Assembly: GCA_963920635.1 (NCBI GenBank)
Contig: OY987302.1
Span: forward strand, 28,557,278 to 28,621,277
Reading direction: 5' to 3'
DNA: 64,000 nt
Source of the DNA: Pseudeuparius sepicola
Lineage: Eukaryota; Arthropoda; Insecta; Coleoptera; Anthribidae
The position numbers and the translations under genes were made by a program. The notes below the pieces were generated by a model. The model did no database searches and was not told where the DNA came from. It saw only the letters and a program-made list of their open reading frames with translations. This document shows positions 34,434 through 45,609 of the stretch, piece after piece. Position 1 is the stretch's first letter, and each line of letters begins with the position of its first letter.

Positions 34434-35141
34434 TTTTTCGGTTTTTGGAAGTGCTTTTGTTGTCGGTGTACGGGGACGGTAGAGTGGTTTGACGGGTACG
34501 GTAGCTGTTAGTGGAGATCGGGTTCTTACTACCAGTGGCGTATGCTGCGCGATTTGACTTACAAAATTTACCGTGGGCTCGGTGGTCGGTCTAGGAAGGA
34601 GTTTATTTTGAAAAGATACGTTACTGGTTTTTAGATCGATGTGAAAATCTTATTTGGATAGCAAGTCCATTCCTAGAATTAAATCAGTTGCCAAATTTGG
34701 AAAATACGCAGTAGATTCGGTAATAGACATGTGTCCAGCCTCGACAGTAATAGGGTACGCGGAATCTAGGCGAATAAGTGAACTATCGGCCTGAATAGCG
34801 AAAACGAGGGGAATTGGGTCTACTGGAATTTTGTTAGTTTGACAAACGGCCAAAATTCTATCACCAAAATAAAAACTTTCGGATCCGGGGTCGGCTAGAG
34901 CGGTGAAAGGTTGTCCTAGAACTGTGACTAAGATAAAAGGACGTTTACTTTTAATTGTCGGAGCGGGGGGTTGTGTCTGCAGCGCCGCAGCAGGCTCCGC
35001 TACTGAGCAACGCGGCGTTCGTTTCCCGGACATCGACAATCGCGGGAGAGAATTCCCTCTGTGCCACAACGAGAACAAAATTTTTTCGGGGTTTCGGTAC
35101 AAGCATTTCGGTAGTGACCTTCTTTGCCACAACGCCAACAA
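34434..35141 (-). pseudogene. Gag knuckle region and inactive protease of element D
   Basis: The minus-strand frame from 35141 gives an aspartic-protease-like domain: ILVTVLGQPFTALADPGSES, then DLILGMDLLS. The catalytic D-S/T-G triad reads DPG, so proteolysis is not expected. The CCHC knuckles (about 35055-35135) are readable in a different frame from both gag and protease, so a frameshift has occurred there. Confidence 0.55.
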
Positions 35142-35145
35142 GTGA

Positions 35146-36318
35146 CTACATAGCTCTGATTTGCACGGGATGGTCCTGGTTGCTCAAAAGCAATATGATT
35201 ATTACTGGAGCGGTTTTCGGTTCGGTCGGGGCGAGAAATATGGTTACCCGATGCTTGGTTGGCAGTACTAAACAGAGTTTGTTGATTAGGGGGCCTAAAT
35301 TGCGGATTATAATTCCTGGAAGTGACAGGTGCGATTTGCTGTGGCAGCCGGTGCCTGTCATTGTGGAAGATGTTAACGGTTTATTTTGATTAAGTGTTAT
35401 TTCTTTTAAAAGTGTTTCACACTCTCGAGCGGCAGTAATAAAAGAGCTAACATCAGCAAAATCATTTTTTCGGATTTGTTGTCGAAATTCTGGTAAGAGA
35501 TTACGGTATAACCAGGAGAACTGTTGTTCAGGGGACAACTTCCCGTGACGTCTCATCAAGGTATGTATATCGGTTATATAAGTGGAAACGGATTCATGTG
35601 GACGGTGAAGGCGAGGACTTATTTCGGATTCTAGATCTGCCTCATAGTTAATGGGAAAATAAAAAATACGAAAATCGGTGCAAAATTCTTGCCAATTTTT
35701 CTAAAATATTCGGTTATTTCGGAACCATAGCGCGGCTGAATCTCGAAGAAGTTCGGGTAAACGCGGAAGCAGTCTATTAGGATCGATATTTTCGGATATA
35801 CAGCGTTCATCTAGTTGTTCTAGAAATGCTACGGGGTCGCTATTTCCATTAAAATTATTGTTCCACCTATGAACTTTAAGGGCAGTATCGGAAAATGTCG
35901 GAACCAAATTTTCATTAGTAAAGCTTTTGTTTTCAAAACTTAAAGTTGGTCGGGTATGACAACTCGTAACTGTTATAGGCGGAATATATAAGCTACTAGT
36001 TTCTGTAGCGGTAGCGGGACTAGTGGTGGTCGGTATCGCCGGGAAAGTAAACGGAAAATTCATAGAAAAGGGTTGGGGAGTCGCACGTCCTTCGCGTATA
36101 AACTGAATTAACCTCCTACGCTTCTCATCAACTGTTCCGGTAGTACTAAGTTTGAACTTATCTAATTCGGCGTTTAATTCATCTTTACGTAAGCAATATA
36201 CCCAACCTACGCGAGTATCTACGTCGGGTCCGGTATTAACATTTACTGAAAGTGAAGTCGTAATCGGGGTGTCAGCATTGGTAGTGGCAATATTATCTTT
36301 ATTGTTATCGTTACTCAT
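35146..36318 (-). pseudogene. gag: gag of element D with one in-frame TAG
   Basis: The start is taken at the ATG at 36318 (MSNDNNKDN), not the longer upstream frame, which reads leader sequence. A SAP-like motif (RKDELNAELDKFKL, then VDEKRRRLIQFI) lies at about residues 45-80, the same design as gag of A and B. A capsid-like region follows (HRWNNNFNGNSDPVAFLEQL). TAG at 35701-35703 interrupts a frame that otherwise continues in phase (KNWQEFCTDF) to 35146. A basic tail then shifts frame into the zinc knuckles. Confidence 0.65.
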
Positions 36319-36916
36319 GATTACGTAACGAAGAAAATTACCGGGAACTGCTGCGTGGATACTTAAGGTCACAAAAAAAAGTTTTCGGTCGGTAAATGCA
36401 AAGTGCAATGACAGACCTTTTTTTTGTTTCAGAATATGAATATCCTGCGTGACACTTATTTGTGAAATCCAATAAATGCTTTTTTGTCTTAATAAATCGG
36501 GTCTTGCGGCGAACGGGTTTTTCCTAATTGACGTTTTTTTATTTCCACGTTGGTTCAACGTTAGTTCGGATAAAAACAAATAATTCGTCGTTGATATTTG
36601 CTTGCTATAGAGTGTGTCCCCGGATAGGTGTAACTATACATGTAAACTTTTGTATTTTTCATTTTTCGGCAAAAAGTCATTCTTTATAAAAAGTTTTGCT
36701 TATTTTGAAACTGGGAAATCCAATACCAGATTTTTGAAAAGTTATACAGGGCGTCCGAAAAGTTCAAAATACTAAAATCGTGTCAAGAGTAAAGTGCTCT
36801 TTTTTCAAAGCTAGCAGAAAATGTTATTCGAGAAAGTGGTTTTTAATAAAACAAAGGGCCCAAATCTCAGATATTAATAGATTCTATTAAAATTCACGAA
36901 ATAGTCGATTTTTTAA

Positions 36917-37200
36917 AATGTGGTTCAAGATCCATTTAATTTTTAATTGGGTTTTTCGCCACCAAACTTCACTTTGACGTGACATGATCTTTGAGAAAGG
37001 AGGAAGATTTATCCTCCGAAAGCTCAGAAAACAAATTTGTTGAAGTTATTTATTTCGTTCATTTAGTGTTAAGAATTTATGAATTTTCGAGGCAACTTGA
37101 AAAAGTTGTCTTTCAATCAGTTTGGTGGCGAAAAACCCAATTAAAAATTAAATGGATCTGCGCCACAAATAAATTTTAGAAAATATGTGGTTCAAGATAT
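36917..37200. repeat. Inverted-repeat insertion within LTR D
   Basis: Arms of about 38 bp (CCATTTAATTTTTAATTGGG and its complement, at about 36930-36967 and 37120-37158) enclose a centre related to 2335-2400. A TA-flanked start-like word TATACAGGGCGTCCG lies upstream at about 36744. The surrounding 36618-37204 stretch is absent from the other LTR, so it is an insertion or replacement. Confidence 0.5.
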
Positions 37201-37204
37201 TAAG

Positions 37205-37695
37205 AGCAATAATGTGTTATCATACAAGAGTTTCTTACCTATACCACAGCTTACCCTAACATACCTATACTGCTAAATCGGCGGTCGATCAAAATCTGAT
37301 CCATTAGTATTTTTCGGTTCCCCTTTTATACCCAAGTCCGGCCGGGCTGGTGGGGTCGGAAAACAAGATCCCGGTTGCTGTGCCGGCATCGAGGCTTGGT
37401 GCGCGGTGCGAAATACATAAAAAAAACTAGAAAAATCTCATACACCAATAGCCAATACTACATATGTTTTCAAAAATATTGCCCGCCTACAATCAATAGC
37501 GACTTTTAAAACACGGTATATAAAATACGAAAATACGGAAAATAAGATTTTGTTCAAATGAAAATATATTACTTGCTTTTTATGCATCTATCTAGCCGGT
37601 GAAAATAATAAAAATACTCGGCGCGGTGCGGTCGGCAGAAAAAAATTAAAAATACGTTCCTTCCTAGTAAAAAAAAAATAACGAACTTCGTTACA
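37205..37695 (-). repeat. 5' LTR fragment of element D
   Basis: It aligns with 32751-33302 and shares the first base of the LTR (TGTAACGAAG read leftward from 37695). It lacks about 90 bp around the CCGGCGATGCGACGC block of the other copy and all of the tandem-unit region. From 37696 to 37931 nothing is supported. Confidence 0.65.
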
Positions 37696-37931
37696 ATGCC
37701 TAACTGTAATTCACATCTGAGATATCTGTATATCTGTATCTAAATATTTTAATACTTTACCAGAAATACATATGTACCTACTTTGAATCCATAGACTTAT
37801 GAACAAGGTTTGAATCCTTAAAGAACTAGGTAGTACATCAATATTTTATCACCAATATAATAGTATTCTATAATAATAGTGTCCTTTTGTGGTGCCAATC
37901 TCATAGGATAGCTGCTATCTCGGCTGCGACA

Positions 37932-40017
37932 TTATATATCAAGGGAAATTTTGTTTATTTCTTCAGATATAGCAATTCCTATCCTGGAATCATAATCACT
38001 TCCACGTAAATAGGCTGCTCTAATAACTGCTTGCGGTCTGGCGGAAGATAAAAGTTGGTAGTATATTAGTAGTACCTATATACAGAGTGATTCAGTTGTA
38101 AATACCGAAATTTGTTCTATAAACTTTTTTTATAAGAAAGATACAGGTTGTTAATATTTTAAAAAATATGTTGGGCTTACTGAATATTTATCAATCTACT
38201 TGGTTGAGATATTTAAGTTATATTTGGTACGCGACATAACGATATGGGTTGTCTTAAAACCGGTTAATACCAAACACCTTAAACAACCAGTGACGGAGAA
38301 GTGGGTATATCTAAATAGTATATTTATTACAAAAAATCGAATCTCCTTATACAGTAATAACATGCACACGTTTTCTTTATGTACATTTTTATTGTAAACA
38401 AAAATGTCATCTCTGCATATTTTCGTATTTATTAAGGTTTCGTAGCAAATTTGATTTTTAAAATTATTTCAAGGTATATTAGAAAAATCAACTCAAGTAT
38501 TTGCTCCATAAGTAAGACTCAAACTAGAAAAAATGTGTTTCTTAGTTTAAACAAAGTAACTTTTTCCATTAAACGTGCCCATTCAAGGACATAATTTTAA
38601 GATAGAGTCTAAAACATTTAGGTAGGGAAGGCACACCATTAATTTATGTAACGCTCTGTATCTTGAAAAGTATGGCATTGAACAGGTACCTACGTTTATT
38701 CGAAAAAAAAATACTTTGTTTAAATGGAAGAAATAATTCGAAAAATCTAATTTGTCACGAAACCGTAACATACACGAAAAAATTCTGATAGGACATTTTT
38801 GTGCACAATTAAGGTCAATTAAAAACCAAATAAATTGTATTACTGTACAGGGTAATTCATTTTTTTTTAATAAAAAATAATAATTATAGCTACTTTTCCG
38901 TCACTGGTTGTTTAAGTGTACCGCTTTGGCGGTACTTAGGTTTTATGCTAACCAATGCAGCTATTAAATAATATTACTTAAATATCTTAACTAGTTTGAT
39001 AAACATTCAGTACCTAAACCCAACATACATAATACGACACAGTAGTTTTCTTATAAGGCCTCCAAATAAAAAAATTATAGAACAAACTAGGAATACATTT
39101 CTATATTCTACTGATCCTAGGAGTTTCGGTATTTCAAACTAAATCATCTTGTATAATAAAATTGGTCTAGGTATACAGTGTGTTTCACTTTGAGTCGAGA
39201 CAATTCCGTATTAGCATAGCCAGTGTAGCTCATACTCATACAGAGTGTTCGTAAAAATGCAAATTTTACAAAGAGATCATTTTATTTAAAAAAATATATT
39301 TTATTTTTCGTCAAATTTATTTATTTTACGAAACACCTTGTATGAGCTAGGATGTCTATACTATGTAAACTAATACCTTGGGCATAGCTTAATCGATTCT
39401 CGGAAATAGATCAACAAAATATGCCCGGTGTTTTATAGAGGGTACTCCAGAAACCCCAATTTTTTCGAAGTTTGGCCTCATTTGTTGAACACCCGGTATA
39501 ACTTAGAGCCTTGAAATTTTGTACAATGGGTTTCGACCTATGGCTATAATTCTATGGCACTATGCATTGCATTCTTAAAAAATGTCTAATATGGTTTTTT
39601 GATTTTTGGGTGTCTTCTTTTAATAATAGTAGGCCATGGAATCGGGCTATTTCAAAAAATTATAATCCAAAATGTAGAGCTCTTGGAGTAGTATGGGTTG
39701 AAAAAAGAAAAAATACGAAATTGTCTTCGACTCAAAGTGAAACACACTGTAGGTACAAAAATAAGGTATATTATAATATTGTATACGAAAGAAAAGTTTC
39801 CACTCCCATATACAAAGAAAATTCTGTTATATGTAAGCAGGTTGGGCTGGGCAATAGGCAATAACAATAATGAAAAATTCTCACCTTGTCTCCTCTGAAC
39901 TGTCTGGAGTAAGATACTTGAACTTACCATGTAAATGGCGAGAAGCCGGACTTCCAGAAACAGGAAATTTCAATAAGTACCAACTCTTATCTTGATAAAT
40001 AGCACCGAGAGTCGATT
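37932..40017 (-). CDS. Last two exons of an unrecognised host gene
   Basis: The exon at 40017-39885 (133 bp) is preceded by TTTTTTAG and followed by a GTGAGA donor. It reads STLGAIYQDKSWYLLKFPVS at its start and ends in codon phase AG|. The next exon, 38037-37932, follows a TTTTATCTTCCGCCAG acceptor and starts with A, completing AGA, then PQAVIRAAYLRGSDYDSRIG and on to TAA. The phase match across an 1847-bp intron is the main support. The combined C-terminus is about 79 residues, hydrophilic, without a transmembrane segment. I do not recognise the family. Two MITEs fill most of the intron. Upstream exons were not found, so this is the 3' end of a larger gene or a relic. Confidence 0.5.
38083..39151. 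mobile_element. Decayed palindromic MITE, same family as 5699-6881
   Basis: The left end CAGAGTGATTCAGTTG and right end (complement of CAAGATGATTTAGTTTG) are degenerate forms of the ends at 5699 and 6881, with TA at 38081-38082 and 39152-39153. Shared internal words include GTTGAGATATTTAAGT, CGACATAACG against CGTTATAACG, and TTATTGTAAACAAAAA. It lies in the intron of the host-like gene. Confidence 0.75.
39176..39749. mobile_element. 574-bp MITE, TA target, ends CAGTGTGTTTCAC
   Basis: Both ends read CAGTGTGTTTCACTTTGAGTCGA (left) or its complement, with TA at 39174-39175 and 39750-39751. It is a different family from its neighbour 24 bp away. There is no convincing ORF; frames at 39562-39930 on both strands are chance. 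Confidence 0.8.
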
Positions 40018-40670
40018 CTAAAAAATAACACATTTATTTATTGTTGGGTTAAATAAATAAAATATATAGTAGCTGCTTTTTTTCAACTCATTTTAGTTTG
40101 TTACACACAGCTTTCTCTGTGTCATTTACTAATGGCCCTGCATTCACGGAGATTACTATGGTTTTCTAGGGCTTTCCGCAGCAGAGCAAATGCTATGCTA
40201 GTCTCTCAATGACAAAGACAAAATAATAATAATTGCCACCCCTCCTCCGCACAAGCATTTGCTTCCTTCTGGGGTACTTACTCTAAGTTTGGAGTATTAT
40301 GAGGGTGATAATTATTATTTGGTTACTAATTCCTATAATTTACTAAACACTAAACGATTCAGAACTATTTTATATGGTTGGTATATCTTTTCCAAATTTG
40401 ATGTCATTTGTTAAGGTGAAGAGGTAGATTAAAACATTGTTAATAAAATTTTAAGGAAACATCAATTTGAATGTAATTCTTGACATGCTCCCGACCATTC
40501 TTTCCTTTTCATTCATAAGTGGAGGACTTACAAAAGATAGATACAAATATAGAAAGTTACTAGTAGATACCATATACAAAGAAAATTAGAAAAAAAAAAT
40601 AGAAAATTAGAAAGTTATGTTATAAGTAAGCAGGTTTGGTTGGGCAATAACAATAATAAAAAATTCTCAC

Positions 40671-40795
40671 CTTGTGTCCTCTGTAAACTCTCTGGAGTAA
40701 AATACGTGAACTTTCCATGTAAATAGCGAGATGCCGGACTTCTAGAAACAGAAAATTTCAGCTACTCTTAGCTTGATTAGCACCGGGGGTCGATT
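40671..40795 (-). pseudogene. Decayed duplicate of the host exon at 39885-40017
   Basis: Acceptor, exon body and GTGAG donor match the exon 786 bp away, but this copy is 8 bp shorter. It has lost bases around the GCTATTTATCAAG and TGGTACTTA regions and so shifts frame and stops. Flanking intron DNA is duplicated too (about 39805-40040 against 40570-40815). Intron sequence between the copies (40018-40570) has no other supported feature. Confidence 0.6.
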
Positions 40796-40955
40796 CTAAA
40801 AAAATAACAAATTTATTAATGTTAAATAATATTAAACAAGTGGTAGGTAATCACTTACTTTTATCTAATAAAAACCGATGGTTTTTTATGCGCACTTTTC
40901 AGTTTACTTTCGCACCATGTAAATAGTTACAATTTCGAATCTGTTTTTCTGTAAT

Positions 40956-41467
40956 GGACCGGGAGATAGTGACAGATTTTTGGCATACCGTTTGCGCATG
41001 TCCAAGTACACTTTACATCGAATAACTCGTTTAAATGATTAAATAACATTCAATTTAAACAGTACTTGGACATGCGCGAAATGTATGCCATCTTTTTTTC
41101 AGCATTTTCGTAATAAGAACTTGCATACTTCTCATTGGCAGCCTGTTCAGAAACGTGGAAAAATTAATTATTAAAATATAAGATCACGTGGCAATAATAG
41201 CCCTTTGGACCTACCCTAACGGTATGCCTTTTTTTTCCGAGGATTTTTTTATTTTGAAGTTCATTATAAAACACATGGCAGCCTGTATAAAATCATATCA
41301 AAACGCATATTTTTCGAATAATTGAAAACTCAGTTTTTCACATGAAGAACCCAGGATGACTGTCTGATTCATACCTTATTATTGTGAGAATATGGGCCAC
41401 ATAATGCCCTTTGAAAGGCATACTGAGTAAAATCACGTCCAAAAATCTGTCACTATCTACCGGTCTA
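40956..41467. mobile_element. MITE ending GGACCGGGAGATAGTGACAG
   Basis: The left GGACCGGGAGATAGTGACAG and the right complement (AGACCGGTAGATAGTGACAG) extend through ATTTTTGG. No clean target duplication was found, so the superfamily is open. An internal perfect 16-bp inverted pair GCGCATGTCCAAGTAC lies at 40994-41009 and 41062-41077. Confidence 0.6.
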
Positions 41468-42149
41468 TAAGAATATAAAAATTTTAATAATTCGTAACAC
41501 AGACGCTACGACAGACGACGTTTATATGACTTTAGAGGTTATTTCATTGTTGTTGCCTATTAATGTACATACAGGGTGTCTACTTATATACATACAAAAA
41601 TTCATAATCCATCATTTGTTGAGATATTCGCTTGAACTTTTTTGTTTTGTTTCAAAAGGTCTCCAAAGTCGCGAGTCCACTGATTAATTCTAAATTACCA
41701 AATAGCTATTTAAATAACAAGTTACGCAATCATGTGTGTCTTTTAGGCAAGTGACATGGAAATTGTTGTTACACGAATAAGCGTAACATGTTCTTTACAA
41801 GATTTTTTCAACTGATATTTACTATTGCAAAAATAAGATTTAAATTGTTTATATTTTAAAGGAATTCACCTTGTCCAGAATACGTTGGATGTTAAATGTC
41901 TAATTTAAAATCTGCTGCAGTAATGAGAGTATAGTCACAAAAGCAAAAGTGAAAGCATTTCTAACACACTGGTGTTGTCAGAGGTGATGTCTGTTTAATT
42001 GTAAACATACCAGAACAAAAAGGAAATTCGTGAAATCAAACTTATTCCCTATAAAAGAAGTGACTAGGAATATTCTTAAATAGAGAATGCTGCGGCAGCG
42101 CCAATATCGTGACATCGAACACTTTTAAAAAATCGATATCCGTTTGATA
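41468..42149. other. Intergenic segment with a lone MITE end
   Basis: CAGGGTGTCTACTTATATAC starts at about 41573 after TA without an identified partner. No gene is supported. Confidence 0.4.
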
Positions 42150-42955
42150 CTGATGAAGTACTAAAAATCAAGAAATATTGACCGCTCCACCACTTTTTCG
42201 GACGGTATCGAACAATTTTCCAGAGTCGATATTCGTTCGATATCGACAAAGTACTAAAAATCCAGAAATATCGACTCCTCCGCCACTTTTTCGGATGGTA
42301 TCGAACAATTTTCGTTCGATATCGATAAAGCACTAAAAAGCCAGAAATATCGACCGTTCCGGCACTTTTTCGGGAGTTATGGAACGATTTTCCAAAGTCG
42401 ATATTCGTTCGATATCGATAAAGTACTAAAAATCCAGAAATGTCTACCTCTCCGCCACTTTTTCGGACGGAATCGAACAATTTTCCAATGTCGATATTCG
42501 TTCGGTATCGGTAAAGTATTAAAAAACCAGAAATATCGACTGTTCCGGCAGTTTTTCGGACGGTATCGAACAATTTTGTAAAGTCGATATTCGTTCGATA
42601 CCGATAAACTACTAAAAATCCAGAAATATCGATTGTACCGTCAGTTTTTCTGACGATATCGAACAATTTTCCAAAGTCGATATTCGTTCCATATCGATTA
42701 GTACTAAAAAGCCAGAAATATCGACTGCTCCGGCACTTTTTCGGACGGTATCGAACAATTTTGCAGAAATATCGATCGTCTCGGCAGTTTTTTCGACGAT
42801 ATCGAACAATTTTCCACAATCGACATTTGTTCGATACCGATAAAACGAGAAATATCGTCTGCCCCGGCAATTTTTCGGAAGATATAGACCAATTTTCCAG
42901 AATCGACATTTTTTCGACAGAAAATACTAAAAATTGAAAAAAAATCGAAAGCGCT
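42150..42955. repeat. 93-bp minisatellite, about nine units
   Basis: CCAGAAATATCGAC-like words recur at about 42261, 42342, 42434, 42527, 42619, 42712, 42763 and 42847. Most are 92-93 bp apart; shorter intervals mark deletions. Each unit also has TTTTTCGGACGGTATCGAACAATTTT and TCGATATTCGTTCGATA. Because the period is 31 codons, the minus strand keeps a 310-residue frame (42076-43008) with a repeating YRYRTNIDFGKLFD. Its first residues come from the terminal repeat of the neighbouring element, so I treat the frame as a by-product. Confidence 0.8.
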
Positions 42956-42961
42956 TTGGTA

Positions 42962-45327
42962 CAGGGTGGCCCATCCAAGCGGAAAAAGTGTGCTACGTGG
43001 AGACACATTAATATAAAATCGTCATTAAAAAATGAGATTGTAGTAAAAATTAAGGGGAATTCGAGGGTGTACCCTAATTTTGTATACGGGGGTCGGTAAA
43101 AAAGTTATCGCGAAAAAACATTTTTTGCAAAATAAAAAAAAAATGTTTACCTACACATCCATTAGAGAACCTTTATATAGTATTCCCGAATATTCAGTTT
43201 TTTAATATAACTTCCGGTTATAGCGGAAATGAAAGCGGTTTTCTCTATTTTACAACTTACACATTTCTCTGAACCATCACAGGATTCCTTTTTTAATTTT
43301 GAATCCAACGATATATAATTTGACCTATTTATCTCCAACCGTTTCCGAGATATTTATCAGAGAAGCTCCATCAAAGATACATGGTCTCATGGTCGGTGTC
43401 TGATGTTCGATCTGAGTAGGAAAAACAATAAAACCAAATTTATGACAAATCAAGTCAGCCATGATAATAAAACTGACAAGCGAGTAGGCTGTCAATTCAA
43501 TATTTCTATTTACGTGTCAGATTAGTCTAAAATTTTGTTGCTGAAGCTGTTAGTAGTTGCAGTTTAAAAAATGTTTTTGAAAGAAGAATGCTGTGATATT
43601 TTAGAGATCTTCATCAAAAATGATAAAAGATACGTAGAAACTTTGAGGGAGTATTCTCGTAAATATCCAAATAGAAATGTTCCGAGTGCTTCATTTATAT
43701 GTAAGCTGTATCGAAGATTTAGATCGACAGGAAGTGTGATTAGCAAGAGAAAAAAAAGGGTTTAGAATTAGTGAGGACGAGAGAGAACGAATTTTAAATT
43801 ATTTCAGAAGAAACAACGAAAAATCTCAGAGAGATGCAGCGAGAGACTTAAAAATTCCCCGGTCTACAATACAAAGGGTAATTAAATTAAGCAAATTTAA
43901 AGCCGTCAAAATATTACCTGTTCGAAGGCTATTCCCTGGAGATGCTGCAAGAAGACTGGAATATTGTCAAGCAATGTTAAACTTTTATTTTGCAAGAGGT
44001 GGAGCTGGATTTTTTAAACAAATTATTTGGTCCGATGGAGCTACATTTACAACGGCGGGAATATACAACCGGAAAAATAGTATATTTTGGTCTGTTGACA
44101 ATCCACGGGCATTTCGTGAAGTTGTGAAATCCGGCAGAAATTCCGTGGGTGTTTGGTGCAGAATTGTGGGAAATTTTATAATGGGCCCTCTATTTTATTC
44201 AGGAAGTATGACAGGAAATACCTACATTTAATCCAGAACGAATTGGAACAATACTTTGACCAGTTGCCATTAATTGTTCTTAACCAACTCCAAGAAAGAC
44301 AATTAATATGGCAGCAAGATGGCGCTTCCTTCCATAACTGTGGGCCCATAACGGAATTTTTGAACAATTCGTTTGAAAATTGGATTGGTAAACATGGAAC
44401 GATAAGGTGGCCGCCACGTAGTCCAGATTTAACCCCCTTGGATTTTTTCTTGTGGGGGCATTTAAAAAACAGAGTTTATAAGAACCGCCCCGAAAATGTT
44501 GAGGAGATTAAAAGACGAGTAAAATTAGAAATTGATAGTTTAAACAATCGTCCCTTAATCTTTGAAAATGTCCGAAAAAATTTCTTAAAAAGACTTAGGT
44601 TATGTGTAAATAATAATGGAAACCATTTTGAACATTTAATGTAAATGAACTTCTAACTAATTTTTAATAACTAATCATATTGTTGTTGTTATAATAAATA
44701 TGACAGTAGTAAAAATAATAAATGTTTCATAATTTCCACGAGATTTTTAATTAAGTTGAATGCAGTTGAATGGCTATAGCCACTTTAACATTCAGCCTAC
44801 TCGCTTGTCAGTTTTATTATCATGGCTGACTTGATTTGTCATAAATTTGGTTTTATTGATCGAACATCAGATCGAACATCAGACACCGACCATGAGACCA
44901 TGTATCTAGTTTGATGGAGCTTCTCTGATAAATATCTCGGAAACGGTTGGAGATAAATAGGTCAAATTATATATCGTTGGACTCAGAATTAAAAAAGGAA
45001 TCCTGTGCTTGTTAAGAGAAATGTGTAAGTTGTAAAATAGAGAAAACCACTTTCATTTCCGCTATAACCGGAAGTTATATTAAGAAACTGAATATTCGGG
45101 AATACTACTTAAAGGTTCTCTAATGGATGTGTAGGTAAAAAAATATTTTTTATTATTTTGCAAAAAATGTTTTTTCGCGATAACTTTTTTACCAACGCCC
45201 TTATACAAAATTAGGGTACACCCTCGAATTCCCCTTAATTTTTACTACAACCGCATTTTTTGAATGACGATTTTATGTTAACCTGTCTCCACGTAGCACA
45301 CTTTTTCCGCTTGGATGGGCCACCCTG
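42962..45327 (+). mobile_element. Mariner-like element M1 with ~530-bp terminal repeats
   Basis: The ends are CAGGGTGGCCCATCCAAGCG and its complement, with TA at 42960-42961 and 45328-45329. The inverted arms run about 42962-43494 and 44795-45327, very long for a mariner-like element. They share, among others, ACTTCCGGTTATA, TCTCCAACCGTTTCCGAGAT and GACAAGCGAGTAGGCTG. A nearly intact transposase lies between. The arms remain highly similar. Confidence 0.9.
43571..44644 (+). pseudogene. Mariner-like transposase of M1, two frameshifts
   Basis: The start is the ATG at 43571 (MFLKEECCDILEIF), with an N-terminal helix-turn-helix domain (REYSRKYPNRNVPS). A frameshift in the A-run at about 43748-43757 leads to a second DNA-binding segment (SQRDAARDLKIPRSTIQRVI) and the catalytic core: IIWSDGATFT (first Asp), then, after a second frameshift near 44215-44225, WQQDGASFH (second Asp) and RWPPRSPDLTPLDFFLWG (third). 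There are 35 residues between the QD aspartate and the SPD aspartate, 40 to the following PLD, so it belongs to the mariner-like groups with WPPRSPDL. All three catalytic positions are intact. Only two single-base indels separate this from an open gene. Confidence 0.85.
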
Positions 45328-45609
45328 TACGGTCTATCTTGGATATGATCTATATGAAATGGTTTTTAAATTTTTACTTTTAAACACCAGTAGGCTTTAA
45401 TTTCATGATAGCGATTAACTAAGCAACCTAAGGCGGCAACACCTCTTCCAACGCCGAAATGTGAGTCCCTGTATATGAAGGTCTGAACTGCCAGAAATAT
45501 GGAATCGGATTTAAATTAATTTTGTTGCGCCCTCTCGGGCTGAAAAACTGAACTGAATAGTTCACAAATGCCCATCATTTTTGACTAGGGCGTGCAAATG
45601 TTTCCTTAA

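Larger units (their letters stand above)
32261..37695 (-). mobile_element. Defective Ty3/gypsy-like element D
   Basis: On the minus strand, a partial 5' LTR (37205-37695) is followed by gag, protease, an integrase N-terminal piece, a further ORF with zinc knuckles, a polypurine tract and the 3' LTR. Reverse transcriptase and RNase H are deleted, as is the integrase core. The 5' LTR is interrupted by an inverted-repeat insertion. I found no clear primer binding site. Confidence 0.7.

Noticed and set aside
36319..36579. N-terminal extension of the gag D frame
   Set aside because: It reads leader sequence; the internal ATG at 36318 is followed directly by gag-like sequence.
42150..42955. Regular repeat spacing suggestive of a CRISPR array
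   Set aside because: Units are contiguous 93-bp satellite copies without unique spacers, in a eukaryotic genome.
42076..43008. 310-residue minus-strand protein
   Set aside because: It is a reading of a 93-bp minisatellite plus a transposon terminal repeat; kept only as a repeat.
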